Positions 1 through 5,119 of a stretch of 5,119 nt of DNA are shown piece by piece. Numbering within the stretch: the stretch's first letter is position 1; each line of letters starts with the position of its first letter. Below the pieces are notes generated by a model. The model saw nothing but the letters and a program-made list of their open reading frames with translations, was not told the DNA's origin and did not search any database. The translations under genes were made by a program, and so were the position numbers. Source of the DNA: Bacillota bacterium (GTDB lineage: Bacteria; Bacillota; UBA5301; JASBVW01); contig JASBVW010000130.1 of assembly GCA_029961005.1 (NCBI GenBank), positions 1 through 5,119 on the forward strand, in the 5' to 3' direction.

Positions 1-350
1 GACCGTAAAAAGCGAGAGGTGGTCCATGAGAATTCGCGCCGCATAGCCAACCGCCCCGGGCGCACCAGGGCCTCCCATTCGTACTCGGAGCGGCGGTGCA
101 CCAACAGCACCTCCACCTGCCCCCCCGTTCCTTCCTTGCGGCCGCGCAGGCGAGCAGGAATGACCTTCGTGTCGTTGAGCACCAGGACATCGCCCGGGCG
201 CAGGTAGGCCGGCAGGTCCCGAAAGATACGGTGCTCCAGGCGTCCGCTCTCCCGATGCAAAACCAGGAGCCGCGCAGCATCCCGCGGCTCCACGGGCTCT
301 TGGGCAATCAGCTCCTCGGGCAGTTCAAAGGTGAACTCGTCAATCCGCAT
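1..350 (-). CDS. queA: S-adenosylmethionine:tRNA ribosyltransferase-isomerase QueA, N-terminal part (cut by window edge)
   Basis: QueA transfers and isomerises the ribosyl group of S-adenosylmethionine onto 7-aminomethyl-7-deazaguanine in tRNA, giving epoxyqueuosine at the wobble base; it is cytosolic. I translated the minus strand from the ATG at 350 and read 116 residues without a stop, about a third of the usual length of roughly 340. It opens MRIDEFTFELPEELIAQEP, the classic QueA start, and continues with RPGDVLVLNDTKVIPARL (residues 51-68), GGQVEVLL (77-83) and WEALVRPGR (92-100), all family hallmarks. The start is supported by GGAGGG five bases upstream. It overlaps the end of cdd by 11 bases, so the two are probably translated together. 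Residues 101-116 (bases 1-50) do not look like the expected QueA continuation, so a sequence error, a small deletion or local divergence is possible there. Identity is secure; the integrity of the left end is not. Confidence 0.93.
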   Translation of the reverse strand, partial: MRIDEFTFELPEELIAQEPVEPRDAARLLVLHRESGRLEHRIFRDLPAYLRPGDVLVLNDTKVIPARLRGRKEGTGGQVEVLLVHRRSEYEWEALVRPGRLAMRREFSWTTSRFLR

Positions 351-762
351 GGGAACCCTCCGCGCGCATGCGGGTGCGGGTAAAGGGAAGGGGAAGGAGC
401 TGCTCCGCCGTTCGGACCTCCCGCCGGCCGGCCAGGTCAGCCATAATGACCAGCATCTGCGGCCCAAACTCGATCATCGTCTGGCGGCAGATCCCGCAGG
501 GCGGGCAAACTCCTTCCGTCTCTGCCGCCACTGCCAGGGCCACCAGCTCCCGTTCGCCTTCCGAGATGGCCTTGAGGATGGCCACGCGTTCCGCGCAGAC
601 CGTAGCCCCGCTGGAGGCGTTCTCCACGTTGCACCCCGTGTAGATGCGGCCGCTGGCCGCCAGCACCGCCGCCCCCACGGCAAAGCCGGAACAGGGCGCG
701 TAAGCCAGGCGGCGCGCCTCCAAGGCTTTGGCCACCAGGTGCTCCATCTGTGCTGGGCTCAT
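340..762 (-). CDS. cdd: Cytidine deaminase, zinc-dependent, homotetramer type
   Basis: Cdd hydrolyses cytidine and deoxycytidine to uridine and deoxyuridine in cytosolic pyrimidine salvage. From the ATG at 762 it is 140 residues, close to the 136 of the B. subtilis tetrameric enzyme. Numbered from this ATG, GCNVENASSGATVCAERVAI (43-62) holds the nucleoside-binding Asn45 and Glu47, the zinc ligand Cys56 and the catalytic Glu58; PPCGICRQ (87-94) supplies the other two zinc cysteines, Cys89 and Cys92. Three cysteine ligands mark the small tetrameric class rather than the E. coli dimer class. The frame is open to a GTG at 780, adding six residues. I prefer the ATG because GGAGAAGG lies eight bases before it and the protein then starts like its relatives. 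A 38-base gap separates it from the DUF881 gene upstream; its stop lies inside queA. In B. subtilis cdd directly follows dgkA, whereas here three envelope genes intervene. Confidence 0.95.
   Translation of the reverse strand: MSPAQMEHLVAKALEARRLAYAPCSGFAVGAAVLAASGRIYTGCNVENASSGATVCAERVAILKAISEGERELVALAVAAETEGVCPPCGICRQTMIEFGPQMLVIMADLAGRREVRTAEQLLPLPFTRTRMRAEGSHAD
356..361 (-). promoter_or_regulatory. Ribosome binding site of queA
   Basis: The minus strand reads GGAGGG here, followed by five bases and the ATG of queA. The site lies inside the last codons of cdd. It fixes the queA start and explains how the gene can be translated although it overlaps its upstream neighbour. Confidence 0.75.
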
Positions 763-770
763 CTCTCTTG

Positions 771-778
771 CCTTCTCC
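771..778 (-). promoter_or_regulatory. Ribosome binding site favouring the ATG start of cdd
   Basis: The minus strand reads GGAGAAGG, eight bases before the ATG at 762. The alternative GTG at 778-780 overlaps this motif; that GTG has its own purine-rich run (GGGGAGGGG) eleven bases upstream, so it cannot be excluded. Confidence 0.55.
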
Positions 779-800
779 ACGAGCTACTCGACCCCTCCCC

Positions 801-1823
801 TCAATGGTACCCAGCCAAGACCACCTGAGAGGAGAGCTCCACCTCCAGGCGCTTGCCGGTGGCGGCAAAGACCCGCCGCATAAAATCCAGGCTGCGGGCC
901 AGGCGTTGAGGCGACCCCACCGCCTTGATCACGATGGGATTAGGCTCCACCGGTTTCTGGTTTACCACCACCACCGGCCCCAAGCAGCGAATGGAGGAAG
1001 TAGCCACGATGCGCTGGCCCCCCACCTCCACCCCCTGGGCCCCCGCCCCCAGGAGCTGATTCACCAAATCGCGCACGTTCTGATCGTGCACGATCTGTTC
1101 CCAGGAGTGGCCATGGGGGGCGTCGTAGGCCCGCACGATCACCCCCGGGCCGGAGAGGGGAGCGAAACCAGCGGCCGCCCTTATCTCGTTGAGGCTGGCC
1201 CGCAAGTGCTCCAGCTCTGCCCTGAGCAGGGCCAGTTTTTGCTTCTGATCGGCCGGAGTGGCTATTCTGGCCCGCCCTTCCACCACCTCTAGCCTCAGCG
1301 CGCGCTGCAGGCCCAGGTCCGATGCCTCCTCCTCCAGGCGGGCCTTCACCGGGGGAGGCAAAAGGGCCTGCTCATCTTCCACCGCGATGCGGCCGGTCAT
1401 GGGATCCGGGTGAAGGACCAAGGGGCCCGAGACGCGCACTTTACTCCGCTCCAGCTCCAGGTTGACCAGGGCCACGGCCTTCCCCTCCTGCCGCTGCAAA
1501 TAAGCGGCGTCGATCAGCCCCAGGATTTGGTCGTAGCGCCCTATAGCTTCTGCCACTTGAGCCGGGGCGCGGGCCGCCTTGATCTCTCGTTCCAGCCTCT
1601 TCAAGCTCGCTTGGACCTTCTCTTCCCCGGCCACCCCGCGCGCCTCGGCCAGCTTCTGGTAATAGCTCACCAGCGCCAGACCACCTTCTTTGGCCAGGGT
1701 GAGGTCGTCCTTGCTGCCGGGCAGGCGCACCAGGTGGAGCCACTGGGCCACCAAGAGCGAATTGAGGCTCACCGCCAGAAGCAGGACTGCCTGCAACCAG
1801 AGGGGGACCGGATGCCTCTTCAC
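801..1823 (-). CDS. DUF881 family membrane-anchored protein, second of a tandem pair
   Basis: The function of the family is not established; members include YlxW and YlxX of B. subtilis, encoded near cell-division genes. The product is 340 residues. A short basic N-terminus is followed by one membrane segment (about 7-28), so it probably sits with its bulk outside the membrane. Then come a charged helical region (about 40-115), a middle part, a likely coiled coil (about 191-217, heptad-like leucines) and the DUF881 core from APLSGPGVIVRAYDAP (221-236) through VNQLLGAGAQGVEVGGQRIVATSSIRC (254-280) to NPIVIKAVGSP (295-305). IVHDQNVRDLVNQL (244-257) matches the usual core well. The start is GTG with GGGAGGAGG five bases upstream. 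It follows its paralogue after 14 bases and resembles it over its whole length, which indicates an old duplication. Family assignment is firm; a role in envelope or division is inference from relatives. Confidence 0.88.
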   Translation of the reverse strand: MKRHPVPLWLQAVLLLAVSLNSLLVAQWLHLVRLPGSKDDLTLAKEGGLALVSYYQKLAEARGVAGEEKVQASLKRLEREIKAARAPAQVAEAIGRYDQILGLIDAAYLQRQEGKAVALVNLELERSKVRVSGPLVLHPDPMTGRIAVEDEQALLPPPVKARLEEEASDLGLQRALRLEVVEGRARIATPADQKQKLALLRAELEHLRASLNEIRAAAGFAPLSGPGVIVRAYDAPHGHSWEQIVHDQNVRDLVNQLLGAGAQGVEVGGQRIVATSSIRCLGPVVVVNQKPVEPNPIVIKAVGSPQRLARSLDFMRRVFAATGKRLEVELSSQVVLAGYH

Positions 1824-1828
1824 TCCTG

Positions 1829-1837
1829 CCTCCTCCC
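1829..1837 (-). promoter_or_regulatory. Strong ribosome binding site of the second DUF881 gene
   Basis: The minus strand reads GGGAGGAGG directly after the TAA of the first DUF881 gene, and the GTG start follows after five bases. It decides this non-ATG start and fills most of the 14-base gap, leaving no room for a separate promoter or terminator. Confidence 0.75.
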
Positions 1838-2914
1838 TTACCTCTCCGGGCGGTACGCCTGGAGCGTAAGGTTCTCCTCCAGGCGAAACTCTAGCACCGG
1901 CTCAAAGTAGGGGCTGTTCATGACCAGATCCAGGCTCTTCATCAAGATCTTCGGATCCCCTACCGCCTTGATGACCAGGGGATTGGTCTGCACCACCCGG
2001 TTATTGACCAAAAGCGCGCTCCCGGCATTTCTGATGGAAGTGGTAGCAATCAGGCGCTCCCCGCCCACTTCCACCCCCGCTGCTCCAGCCGCCAGAAGCT
2101 CATTGACCACATCCCTGATCTCGCTCCCGTACAAAGTAGCCTCGCCTTCCAGCCCTTTCTTGGGGCTGTAGGGAGGGCGCACCAGGATGACCAGGCCCGG
2201 GCCGCTGAGAGGGGCATAACCGGCGGCTTTCCGCAACTCTTGCAGGGTGGAGCGCAGCAAGGCGGCCTCTTTCCGCAGAGCGTCGACCTGCTCCGGCAGG
2301 GTGCGGGGGGTGAGGAGGTTGATCTTCCCGTCCAGCACCTCGATCTCCACCACCTGGGTCAACTGGAGCACGGCCGGGTCTGAGGCCAGAAGTTCCCTGG
2401 TCTGGGCCGTCAAAAGCTCAGAGGGGTCATCGACCTGAACCTGACCCGTCCCCAAGGGAGCGACCCGCACGGTGGCATTTCCCTTAAACTGGCCCAGGCG
2501 CGGGTCCTGGCTCACGATCTGCTTAATGCGCTCGTGGAGCATGCTCTCCTGTTCTCGCGCCAGGATCTCCTGCACCTGTTTACCATACAGGCTGATGGCC
2601 GAGGCTACGCCTTCGGGGGTGGTGGCCTGCTCCAGTTCGAACCGGAACTGGGCCAAGGCATCCCGGACGGCCGGGTTGCGCTCCAAATGGCTGTTCTTGG
2701 CCACCGATTCGTAGTGGCGGGCCAGCACCGCAGCACCCTGCCGGGCGATCTCCACCTCGCTCAGCTCCCCCGGGAAGCGGACCGCCTCCACCGCCCTGGC
2801 CAGCAGGAAGAGATTGATCGCCAGGAGTATTATCACCGCCCGCGCTGAGACGTACTCCCACATGCGCGCCCCTAACGGGCGGGCAGCTTCTCCGCTCCCC
2901 ACCGCATCCGTCAC
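1838..2914 (-). CDS. DUF881 family membrane-anchored protein, first of a tandem pair
   Basis: The product is 358 residues from the GTG at 2914, of unknown biochemical function. A cytoplasmic lead of about 22 residues precedes one membrane segment (about 23-43). A helical charged region follows (about 50-130), then a likely coiled coil (about 206-230, leucine-rich heptads) and the DUF881 core: APLSGPGLVILVRPPYS (234-250), VNELLAAGAAGVEVGGERLIATTSIR (270-295) and NPLVIKAVGDP (311-321). It aligns with the next gene from the VRFPG/VRLPG just after the membrane segment to the C-terminus. Between the two core blocks it has KKGLEGEATLYGSEIRDV where its paralogue keeps the more usual IVHDQ-type sequence. 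The start is uncertain: GTG at 2914 has only a weak AAGG close by, while an ATG at 2863 (M18, just before the membrane segment) has AGGGG at reasonable spacing. It begins 20 bases after the DUF502 stop. Confidence 0.87.
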   Translation of the reverse strand: MTDAVGSGEAARPLGARMWEYVSARAVIILLAINLFLLARAVEAVRFPGELSEVEIARQGAAVLARHYESVAKNSHLERNPAVRDALAQFRFELEQATTPEGVASAISLYGKQVQEILAREQESMLHERIKQIVSQDPRLGQFKGNATVRVAPLGTGQVQVDDPSELLTAQTRELLASDPAVLQLTQVVEIEVLDGKINLLTPRTLPEQVDALRKEAALLRSTLQELRKAAGYAPLSGPGLVILVRPPYSPKKGLEGEATLYGSEIRDVVNELLAAGAAGVEVGGERLIATTSIRNAGSALLVNNRVVQTNPLVIKAVGDPKILMKSLDLVMNSPYFEPVLEFRLEENLTLQAYRPER

Positions 2915-2934
2915 CTGCCTTCACCCCGCGCCCT

Positions 2935-3540
2935 TTAAGAAAGGCGTTCCGGTTTGACCAAGCCGCCGGAGACCACGATTTGAAAACTTTCCTCTATGTT
3001 CAGATCGAGCGGAATCAGCTCCCGCTGAGGTACCAAAAGGAGGAAGCCGGTGGTGGGGTTGGGCGTGGTGGGAAGGAAGACCCAAACCATCTCCTCGCCC
3101 AACTTCTCTCGCCACACCCTTCCCCCTTCGCCCGTGACGAAGACCAGAGCATAAGAGCCCGGCCGGGGAAACTGCAGCAGTGCCACCCTTTGAAAGGACT
3201 TCTCCTTGGGCGAAGTGACTACCGAAATCATCTGCTTAGTGGTGAGGTAGATGCTCCGCACCAGGGGAATTCTGGCCAGCAGGGACTCCCACAGGTGAAC
3301 CACCTGGCGGCCCAGGTAGTTGGTGGTCACCATCCCGGTCAGGAGGATCAACGCCCCGGTCAGGATCAACCCCAGGCCTGGAATGCGCACCGCGGTGTAG
3401 CGGGCCACCAGACCCCCTAATAGGTTATCGACTGAGACAAAGCCAAGTTTTAGCACGTAAAGCGTGACTACCAGCGGAACCCAGGTGGCCAGCCCCGCCA
3501 GAAAATAAGTGCGCACGCGCCGCCAAACTTTGCTCTTCAT
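2935..3540 (-). CDS. DUF502 family integral membrane protein
   Basis: The product is 201 residues, the typical family length, with no established biochemical role. Two hydrophobic segments are visible: about 12-33 (FLAGLATWVPLVVTLYVL) and 54-76 (PGLGLILTGALILLTGMV). Family signatures follow: the NYLGRQVVHLWESLLARIPLVRSIY block (74-98), then FLPTTPNPTTGFLLLVP (155-171) and a C-terminal beta-rich region ending in ESFQIVVSGG (184-193). The likely arrangement is two membrane helices and a soluble C-terminal domain. The ATG start fits the family N-terminus, and no other in-frame start codon lies between it and the AGGAAGG motif upstream, though that motif is 13 bases away, longer than usual. It is the first gene of the envelope block: a 52-base AT-rich gap separates it from dgkA, and 20 bases separate it from the DUF881 pair. 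Membership is firm, function unknown. Confidence 0.93.
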   Translation of the reverse strand: MKSKVWRRVRTYFLAGLATWVPLVVTLYVLKLGFVSVDNLLGGLVARYTAVRIPGLGLILTGALILLTGMVTTNYLGRQVVHLWESLLARIPLVRSIYLTTKQMISVVTSPKEKSFQRVALLQFPRPGSYALVFVTGEGGRVWREKLGEEMVWVFLPTTPNPTTGFLLLVPQRELIPLDLNIEESFQIVVSGGLVKPERLS

Positions 3541-3553
3541 ACCCGCTCGCTCG

Positions 3554-3560
3554 CCTTCCT
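3554..3560 (-). promoter_or_regulatory. Unusually distant candidate ribosome binding site of the DUF502 gene
   Basis: The minus strand reads AGGAAGG, separated from the ATG at 3540 by 13 bases that include GCGAGCGAGC. A second good motif, AAAGGAG at 3564-3570, is further still. No in-frame start codon lies nearer to either motif, so translation of this gene may be modest or may depend on the leader. Confidence 0.35.
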
Positions 3561-3573
3561 TGACTCCTTTGTA

Positions 3574-3601
3574 ATTTTAAAAATATTGGTCACTAGAACA
3601 A
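3574..3601 (-). promoter_or_regulatory. Candidate sigma-A type promoter in front of the DUF502-DUF881 block
   Basis: On the minus strand, TTGTTC (3601-3596) and TAAAAT (3579-3574) are 16 bases apart. The -10 matches TATAAT at five of six positions; the -35 matches TTGACA only at its first three. The site overlaps the end of dgkA and sits in the most AT-rich stretch of an otherwise GC-rich window. Transcription would start near 3567, leaving a leader of about 27 bases before the DUF502 ATG. The evidence is sequence resemblance only. Confidence 0.3.
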
Positions 3602-3955
3602 AGTGGCTACCACCAGAATCCCGATCAAGACCGAAGCCAGAGACGCCACCAGCACGGCGGCAGCGGCCACATCCTTGCTCACCCTGGCCAAGGGATGGTA
3701 ATCGGGCGAGGCCAGATCCACCAGGGCCTCCAGGGCGGTATTCACCAGTTCCAGGGCTACCACCAAGGCTATGGTGAGCACCAAGAGGGCCACCGTCAGC
3801 GCCGGCAGGCGCAGCCAGGCCGCTCCCGCCAGGACCAGCAGCGCTATACCCAGGTGCAGGCGGAGATTCCTTTGCGTCCGCAGGGCATAACGAAAGCCGG
3901 ACCAGGCGCAGCGAAAGCTTTCCCTGATCCCCCTGCCACCTTTGGCCTGGTTCAC
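3593..3955 (-). CDS. dgkA: Undecaprenol/diacylglycerol kinase, DgkA family
   Basis: This is a small integral membrane lipid kinase. In Gram-positive bacteria the family phosphorylates undecaprenol to the lipid carrier used for peptidoglycan and other wall polymers; E. coli DgkA acts on diacylglycerol. The 120 residues match the family. Visible hallmarks are the amphipathic N-terminus with RNLRLHLG (29-36), a first membrane helix about 35-50, a second about 53-72 running into ELVNTALEALVD (69-80) with Glu69, Asn72, Glu76 and Asp80, then KDVAAAAV (94-101) with Lys94 and Asp95, and a third helix about 97-118. Glu69, Asn72 and Glu76 correspond to the active-site and metal-binding positions. The start is GTG, with GGAGGG six bases upstream, and it overlaps the ybeY stop as GTGA, implying translational coupling. 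The undecaprenol preference is inferred from the Firmicute-like context. Confidence 0.95.
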   Translation of the reverse strand: MNQAKGGRGIRESFRCAWSGFRYALRTQRNLRLHLGIALLVLAGAAWLRLPALTVALLVLTIALVVALELVNTALEALVDLASPDYHPLARVSKDVAAAAVLVASLASVLIGILVVATLF

Positions 3956-4461
3956 GGCCGTCCCTCCTCTCCCTCCGGTCGCTCCAATCGCAGCCGGGCC
4001 AGGATCGCCTCCTCGCAGCGGCGCATCTCCGCCCGCTCTTCTTCTGTTGCATGGTCGTACCCAAAGAGGTGAAGCAGGCCGTGCACCGCCAGATACCCCA
4101 CCTCCCTTTCCCAGGAGTGGCCGTACTCCCGGGCCTGCTCCCTAGCCCGCTCCAGGGAGATGACCACATCCCCCAACAGCAGATAAGGGCTTCGCCAGTC
4201 CGGTGCCAGGGGAAAAGAGAGGACATCCGTCGGCGCATCCCGCCCGCGGTGGCGGCGATTTAAAGCCCTGACCTCCTCGTCAGAGGTCAGGATAATGCCC
4301 ACCTCGCCGGGCAACTCCCTCCAGGAACGGGGCGGCTGCACGGGGAAGCGGTTCTCTTCGGCCAAAAAAGAAAGGGTCTCCTCCGCCACCCGGCGGACCA
4401 GTTCCTCAAGCTCCGCCCGACCATCCACCCGCTTCCCCCGGGAGGTGACGACAATTTCCAT
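3952..4461 (-). CDS. ybeY: Endoribonuclease YbeY, rRNA maturation and ribosome quality control
   Basis: YbeY is a single-domain, zinc-dependent cytosolic endoribonuclease involved in 3' end maturation of 16S rRNA and in ribosome quality control. From the ATG at 4461 it has 169 residues. The signature HGLLHLFGYDH (127-137) gives the three zinc histidines His127, His131 and His137. The other conserved block, LNRRHRGRDAPTDVLSFPL (67-85), and LLGDVVISLERA (95-106) are also present. A GTG at 4470 would add three residues and overlap the stop of the upstream gene as GTGA. I prefer the ATG because MEIVV resembles family N-termini and GGAAGGAAGG lies nine bases upstream, whereas that motif abuts the GTG; either start is possible. 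The C-terminal tail after the histidine motif is rich in Glu and Arg. The gene lies between pgpH and dgkA as in other Firmicutes. Confidence 0.96.
   Translation of the reverse strand: MEIVVTSRGKRVDGRAELEELVRRVAEETLSFLAEENRFPVQPPRSWRELPGEVGIILTSDEEVRALNRRHRGRDAPTDVLSFPLAPDWRSPYLLLGDVVISLERAREQAREYGHSWEREVGYLAVHGLLHLFGYDHATEEERAEMRRCEEAILARLRLERPEGEEGRP
3962..3967 (-). promoter_or_regulatory. Ribosome binding site of dgkA
   Basis: The minus strand reads GGAGGG six bases before the GTG start, inside the last codons of ybeY. It supports the GTG that overlaps the ybeY stop codon. Confidence 0.7.
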
Positions 4462-4466
4462 CGACT

Positions 4467-5119
4467 TCACCCTTCCTTCCGCTGAGCCACCGTCCCCTTA
4501 CCCTTTCCGGGCGCGCCCCTGCCCCGCTCCGCCTCTTTGAGCAGCTTCTCCGGGTACTCGATGCGGGTGTGGAAGATCCCCGAAAGGACGCGTAAAAAGG
4601 CCTCGCCGATCCGGTTCAGGTCGCGCAGGGTGAGGTCGCATTCATCTAACTGGCCATCCGAGAGCCTTTCTCGGATGATCCGGCGCACCACCGCCTCCAC
4701 CTTGGTGGGCGTGGGCTTCTCCACGGCGCGCACAGCCGCCTCCACCGAATCGGCCAGCATGACGATGGCCGCCTCTTTACTCTGCGGCTTTGGCCCCGCA
4801 TAACGGAAGTCTTCCTCCGAAACGGGCTGGTCGCGCTCGTGCTCGGTGGCGCGGAAGTAAAAATAGCGCACCAGATCATCCCCGTGGTGCTGTTGAATGA
4901 TGTCCGCGACTACCCGAGGGAGGCGGTATTCCCGGGCCAGGTCCAACCCGTCCTTGACGTGGGAGGTGATGATCAGCGTGCTCAGGGTGGGAGAGAGCTT
5001 ATCATGCGGGTTTTCAGCGGCCATCTGGTTTTCGACGAAGAAATAGGGGCGTTTCAACTTCCCCACGTCGTGGTAATAAGCCCCCACCCGGGCCAGCAGG
5101 GGATCGGCCCCTACCGCCT
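4467..5119 (-). CDS. pgpH: PgpH-type HD-domain cyclic-di-AMP phosphodiesterase, C-terminal part (cut by window edge)
   Basis: Only the last 216 residues are visible; the full family protein (B. subtilis YqfF/PgpH, 7TM-7TMR-HD) is about 700 residues, with an extracellular sensor domain and seven membrane helices before this cytosolic HD domain. Characterised members hydrolyse c-di-AMP to pApA. The frame runs off the right edge as GADPLLARVGAYYHDVGKLK, so the GTG at 5087 is internal and not a start. Counting from the first complete visible codon, the metal-binding HD pair is His16-Asp17, with further metal-ligand candidates His53 (TSHVKDG), His77-His78 (QQHHG) and Asp123 (MLADSVEAA). The RPYFFVENQ, NPHDKLSPTLSTLI, FRYAGPKPQSKE, DGQLDECDLTLRDL and GIFHTRIEYP blocks are typical of this family rather than of generic HD proteins. 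The tail after IEYP is a Gly/Lys/Arg-rich extension. It lies immediately upstream of ybeY, the usual position. Confidence 0.94.
   Translation of the reverse strand, partial: AVGADPLLARVGAYYHDVGKLKRPYFFVENQMAAENPHDKLSPTLSTLIITSHVKDGLDLAREYRLPRVVADIIQQHHGDDLVRYFYFRATEHERDQPVSEEDFRYAGPKPQSKEAAIVMLADSVEAAVRAVEKPTPTKVEAVVRRIIRERLSDGQLDECDLTLRDLNRIGEAFLRVLSGIFHTRIEYPEKLLKEAERGRGAPGKGKGTVAQRKEG
4471..4480 (-). promoter_or_regulatory. Ribosome binding site of ybeY
   Basis: The minus strand reads GGAAGGAAGG in the last codons of the HD-domain gene. The second AAGG is nine bases from the ATG at 4461 and directly adjacent to the GTG at 4470, which argues mildly for the ATG. Confidence 0.5.

Noticed and set aside
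778..793. Small inverted repeat CGAG-CTA-CTCG between the DUF881 gene and cdd as a terminator
   Set aside because: The stem is only four base pairs and there is no T-run after it on either strand; the genes look co-transcribed.
437..868. 143-codon minus-strand open frame over cdd
   Set aside because: It is a frame-shifted reading of cdd; the true frame carries all zinc ligands and the catalytic Glu.
1098..1112. 15-base exact direct repeat with 4108-4122 (ttcccaggagtggcc)
   Set aside because: Both copies encode GHSWE in unrelated proteins (DUF881 and YbeY) with the same codons; no flanking similarity or further copies were seen, so it is most likely chance.
331..1910. Long plus-strand open frames at 331-828, 750-1292 and 1410-1910
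   Set aside because: They lie antisense to cdd and the DUF881 pair, have low-complexity His/Gln/Arg/Pro-rich products and no recognisable domains, as expected for shadows in GC-rich DNA.
3571..3592. T/A run after dgkA as an intrinsic terminator
   Set aside because: No GC-rich hairpin precedes the T-run on either strand.
3537..4238. 233-codon minus-strand open frame
   Set aside because: It overlaps dgkA and ybeY in another frame; both of those have conserved catalytic motifs, while this product is Gly/Arg/Ser-rich without a domain.
4467..5087. Stand-alone 206-residue HD protein starting with GTG at 5087
   Set aside because: The frame stays open to the window edge and the upstream codons (GADPLLAR) are conserved family sequence, so this is the C-terminus of a longer membrane protein.

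Overview
All the coding sense in this window lies on the minus strand: eight genes read leftwards, tightly packed, with short gaps or overlaps. The DNA is GC-rich by eye (my estimate is a little above 60%), GTG starts are frequent and purine-rich Shine-Dalgarno sequences are clear. The order pgpH-ybeY-dgkA-...-cdd is the core order known from Firmicutes (Bacillus subtilis: phoH-pgpH-ybeY-dgkA-cdd-era). Together with DUF881 proteins, this suggests a GC-rich Firmicute, perhaps a Moorella- or Ammonifex-like thermophilic clostridial relative. The lineage is inferred from gene content and was not tested.

Layout in the direction of transcription (right to left): (1) 5119-4467, C-terminal HD domain of a PgpH-type c-di-AMP phosphodiesterase, cut by the window edge; (2) 4461-3952, the rRNA maturation endonuclease YbeY; (3) 3955-3593, a DgkA-type undecaprenol/diacylglycerol kinase; (4) a 52-base AT-rich gap with a candidate promoter; (5) 3540-2935, a DUF502 membrane protein; (6) 2914-1838 and 1823-801, two tandem, full-length homologous, membrane-anchored DUF881 proteins; (7) 762-340, cytidine deaminase Cdd; (8) 350-1, the N-terminal part of the tRNA queuosine enzyme QueA, cut by the window edge.

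The genes fall into a housekeeping set (signalling nucleotide turnover, rRNA and tRNA maturation, lipid carrier recycling, pyrimidine salvage) and a three-gene envelope block (DUF502, DUF881, DUF881) placed between dgkA and cdd, where B. subtilis has nothing. Tight spacing, including an 11-base and a 4-base start/stop overlap, supports one operon, possibly boosted by an internal promoter before DUF502.

I saw no tRNA or rRNA, CRISPR array, insertion sequence, phage gene or convincing terminator. No gene-free stretch exceeds about 52 bases. There is no clear sign of an undescribed defence or mobile system. The points most worth a second look are the inserted envelope block with its duplicated DUF881 pair, and the end of the queA fragment, which stops resembling its family in the last 50 bases.
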